DNA of 64,000 nucleotides from the NCBI GenBank assembly GCA_035356615.1, contig DAOQSN010000016.1, forward strand, positions 1-64,000, in the 5' to 3' direction. Numbering within the stretch: the stretch's first letter is position 1; every line of letters starts with the position of its first letter. The translations under genes were made by a program, and so were the position numbers. Of this stretch, positions 62,013-64,000 are shown in pieces. A model generated the notes under the pieces. That model saw nothing but the letters and a program-made list of their open reading frames with translations, was not told the DNA's origin and did no database searches. The stretch comes from JAKQDH01 sp029558835. GTDB taxonomy: Bacteria > Planctomycetota > Phycisphaerae > UBA1845.

Positions 62013-63025
62013 CCACGGTCGGCCTGACCTACGACTTGCGGGATGACTACCTGGCCGCAGGCTATGGCGAGGAGGAGACGGCGGAGTTCGACCGTCCCGA
62101 GACCATCGACGCCATCGAGGCGGCCCTGCGCGAGCTTGGCTATCGGACGGAGCGCATCGGCCACGTGCGCCAGCTCGTGGACCGGCTCGCCCGTGGCGAA
62201 CGGTGGGACTTGGTGTTCAACATCGCGGAGGGGCTGCGCGGGGTTTCGCGCGAAGCCCAGGTGCCGAGCATCCTTGAGGCCTTCGACATCCCCTACACTT
62301 TCTCCGACCCGCTTATCTGCGCCCTGACGCTCCATAAGGCGATGACCAAACGCGTGCTGCGGGACCTGGGGCTGCCAACGCCGGCCTTCTGCGTCGTGGC
62401 CTCGGAAGCGGAGGTACAGGCGGTGGACCTGCCGTTCCCGCTGTTCGTCAAGCCACTCGCGGAGGGGACGGGCAAGGGGATCGACGGCCGGTCGATGGTG
62501 CAGTCCCAGCCGGAGCTTGCCCAGGCGTGCCGGCGGGTGCTGCAGACGTTCGAGCAGCCGGCCCTGGTGGAAGTCTACCTGTCCGGCCGGGAGTTTACGG
62601 TCGGCATCACCGGCACCGGCGCGGAGGCGGCGGCCATTGGCACGCTCGCAATCCTCCTCCAGCCCGGAGCGGAGCAGCACTCGTACACGCACGTCAACAA
62701 GGAGCAGTGGCAGGAGCTTTGCCGCTACGAGCTTGCCGCGCCGGACTGGGCACGGCGGGCGGAGGAACTTGCTTTGGCCGCCTGGCGGGGATTGGGTTGC
62801 CGTGACGGCGGGCGAATCGACCTGCGTGCCACGGCCGACGGCACGCTGCACGTACTCGAGCTTAACCCGCTGCCAGGGCTGTGCCCCGGGCACTCGGACT
62901 TGCCGATCCTCTGCACGATGGCGGGGGTGCCGTACGTCGAGCTCATCCGACGCATCACCGATTCCGCGTGGCGGCGAGTGACCTCGCCCGCCCGGCAGTC
63001 GGCCGAGTGTTCTGCCCTTGCGTAG
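62009..63025 (+). CDS. D-Ala-D-Ala ligase-like ATP-grasp protein, first copy
   Basis: A 338-residue ATP-grasp enzyme. The N-terminal domain opens VGLTYDLRDDYL, with DLVFNIAEGLRGVSREAQVP near 70. The ATP-grasp core has FVKPLAEGTGKGID, EVYLSGREFTVGI, GRIDLRATADGTLHVLELNPLPGLCPG and PYVELI. It should join two carboxyl/amine partners through an acyl phosphate. Normal cell-wall Ddl genes sit with mur genes; this one overlaps kamA by four bases, so a substrate linked to beta-lysine is an attractive idea (inference). Confidence 0.9.
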   Translation: MTTVGLTYDLRDDYLAAGYGEEETAEFDRPETIDAIEAALRELGYRTERIGHVRQLVDRLARGERWDLVFNIAEGLRGVSREAQVPSILEAFDIPYTFSDPLICALTLHKAMTKRVLRDLGLPTPAFCVVASEAEVQAVDLPFPLFVKPLAEGTGKGIDGRSMVQSQPELAQACRRVLQTFEQPALVEVYLSGREFTVGITGTGAEAAAIGTLAILLQPGAEQHSYTHVNKEQWQELCRYELAAPDWARRAEELALAAWRGLGCRDGGRIDLRATADGTLHVLELNPLPGLCPGHSDLPILCTMAGVPYVELIRRITDSAWRRVTSPARQSAECSALA

Positions 63026-63408
63026 CGTGAATATGCCTTGTAGCGTCGCCCCCTGTGGGCGTACGTGTTTAGCGTGGGTGCCATGAGTTTACCCGCCACG
63101 GGCAGGGGCAAGCGCGCGGCGTCTGAACCCCTCTCCCCTCGGGAGAGGGGTAGGGGTGAGGGCAGCGGAGGCAATGACGCCCGCCTGAGGCACGGAATAC
63201 TCCCCCCCCGGACGCGGGAAACCCCAAGCACGTACCCGTGGGCGACGTGGAGTATCGGGACGCTCCGGTCTCCCACGTCGGCCGCGGGGGGCCGACGCTA
63301 CCACACTCGGGGGCGAACGCCGCCACGCTCGGGGAGTGACGCTACCCTGCTCGGGGCCCGACGCCGTATTCGGGAGGAGACACCGGCGTCCCGTTCGGAG
63401 TTGAGATC
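63026..63408. repeat. Gap with repeats A, B and C between the ligase genes
   Basis: The left end of family A (GTGTTTAGCGTGGGTGCCAT) lies at 63065-63085. A family C hairpin (CCCCTCTCCCCTCGGGAGAG) is at about 63133-63165. Family B hairpins are at 63041-63065 and, inverted, at about 63265-63298. The gap is 383 bases with no gene; the two ligase genes may still share a transcript. Confidence 0.6.
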
Positions 63409-64000
63409 GTGAAGATCGTTCTGCTGCACGACGAAGTACCGCCGACCGCTCGCGCCGACGAGCTGGACGTGTTCGTTCAGGCCGAGGCGATTGAGGCGGT
63501 CCTCGCCGAGTTGGGTCACACGGCGGTCCGGCACGCGTTCTCGTCGAACCTGGCCGCCCAGGTGGATGCGTTGCGGGCTCTCGCGCCCGATCTAGTGTTC
63601 AACCTGGTGGAATCCGTCGGCGGGCACGGGGGGCTCCTGCACCTTGCCCCGGCCTTGCTCGACGCGCTGCGGATCCCGTACACCGGGGCCGCCACCGGTC
63701 CGATGTTGGTGACCACAAGCAAGGTGCTCACCAAGCAATGGCTGCGGGCCCACGGATTGCCAACGCCGGATTGGTGCGGGGCCGACCCGACCGCGGGGCC
63801 GCGGCCGACGTTGCCGGGACGGTTCATCGTTAAGGCCGTCTGGGAGGAGGCCTCCGTGGGGCTGGACGATGAGGCGGTGGTCATGGCCGCCGGCTTCAGC
63901 GACTTGCTCCGAGCCCTGGAGGAGCGGTCCCCTCGTTGGGGGGGCGAAGGTTTCGCGGAGGCGTACATCGAAGGGCGCGAGTTCAACCTGTCGGTGCTGG
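63409..64000 (+). CDS. D-Ala-D-Ala ligase-like ATP-grasp protein, second copy (cut by window end)
   Basis: The first 197 codons of a second ATP-grasp ligase. GTG at 63409 has GGAG eight bases upstream and reads VKIVLLHDEVPPTARAD. The family patterns DLVFNLVESVGGHGG, LRIPYTGAATGPMLVTTSKVLTKQWLRAHGLPTP (positions about 65-120) and the start of the core, FIVKAVWEEASVGLDD and AYIEGREFNLSV, are present up to the window edge. It is related to, but clearly different from, the first copy. Two ligases after one aminomutase suggests two bond-forming steps. Confidence 0.82.
   Translation, partial: MKIVLLHDEVPPTARADELDVFVQAEAIEAVLAELGHTAVRHAFSSNLAAQVDALRALAPDLVFNLVESVGGHGGLLHLAPALLDALRIPYTGAATGPMLVTTSKVLTKQWLRAHGLPTPDWCGADPTAGPRPTLPGRFIVKAVWEEASVGLDDEAVVMAAGFSDLLRALEERSPRWGGEGFAEAYIEGREFNLSVL

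Overview
High-GC bacterial DNA that reads as a planctomycete, most likely near the Phycisphaerae (inference). The clues are an exported protein that ends in a dockerin-like domain preceded by Cys-Asn-Asp calcium-type repeats (8113-10113), an exported protein built of GGDDRY-type repeats (3957-6179), many short palindromic intergenic repeats, and menaquinone synthesis through futalosine (mqnE). No rRNA, tRNA or CRISPR array was recognised.

The most notable content is a selenocysteine system in about 16 kb (8.1-24.2 kb). selA (18730-20172) and selB (22188-24164) lie on the minus strand with a pair of YeeE/YedE-type sulfur/selenium permease genes between them. Two genes look broken by an in-frame TGA, but each TGA falls in a redox motif and is followed at the right distance by a hairpin of bacterial SECIS type. 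One is a SelW/Rdx protein with a CxxU motif (11833-12069). The other is an exported Omp28-like thioredoxin-fold protein with a UxxC motif, Cys-rich repeats and a dockerin-like tail (8113-10113). Ordinary gene calling misses the first and truncates the second. selC (tRNA-Sec) and selD were not found here.

Layout: 0.2-7.9 kb, Ski2-like helicase, lipoprotein aspartyl protease-like protein, GGDDRY-repeat protein, M28 peptidase and a small Cys protein. 8-12.1 kb, the two selenoproteins around a tRNA-dihydrouridine synthase. 12.4-18 kb, a metallo-beta-lactamase-fold hydrolase and an AMMECR1-Memo-radical SAM cluster with a DUF362 protein. 18.1-24.2 kb, the Sec genes, including a decayed SLC13 permease. 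24.3-30 kb, STAS protein, RNase HII-like protein, and an ExeA-type ATPase fused to a long coiled coil. 30.3-35.5 kb, a minus-strand run of ABC transporter, alcohol dehydrogenase, pgsA and ribBA. 36.6-45.5 kb, a glycosidase, ppdK with a histone-like tail, a helix-turn-helix membrane protein and an OmpA lipoprotein. 46.1-49.6 kb, mqnE and a two-gene AAA ATPase module that looks like a defence cassette. 49.6-59.9 kb, methyltransferase, polysaccharide deacetylase, Glu-type dehydrogenase, parvulin-like lipoprotein, PhnP-like hydrolase, chemotaxis receptor and a FixJ-type regulator. 60.7 kb to the end, a lysine 2,3-aminomutase followed by two ATP-grasp ligases, the second cut by the window edge.

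Many gaps are filled with repeat families. One is about 135 bp with TGTTTAGCGT/ACGCTAAACA ends; another is the GTAGCGTCGGCC hairpin; another is CCCTCTCCC/GGGAGAGGG, one copy of which sits in frame inside mqnE.
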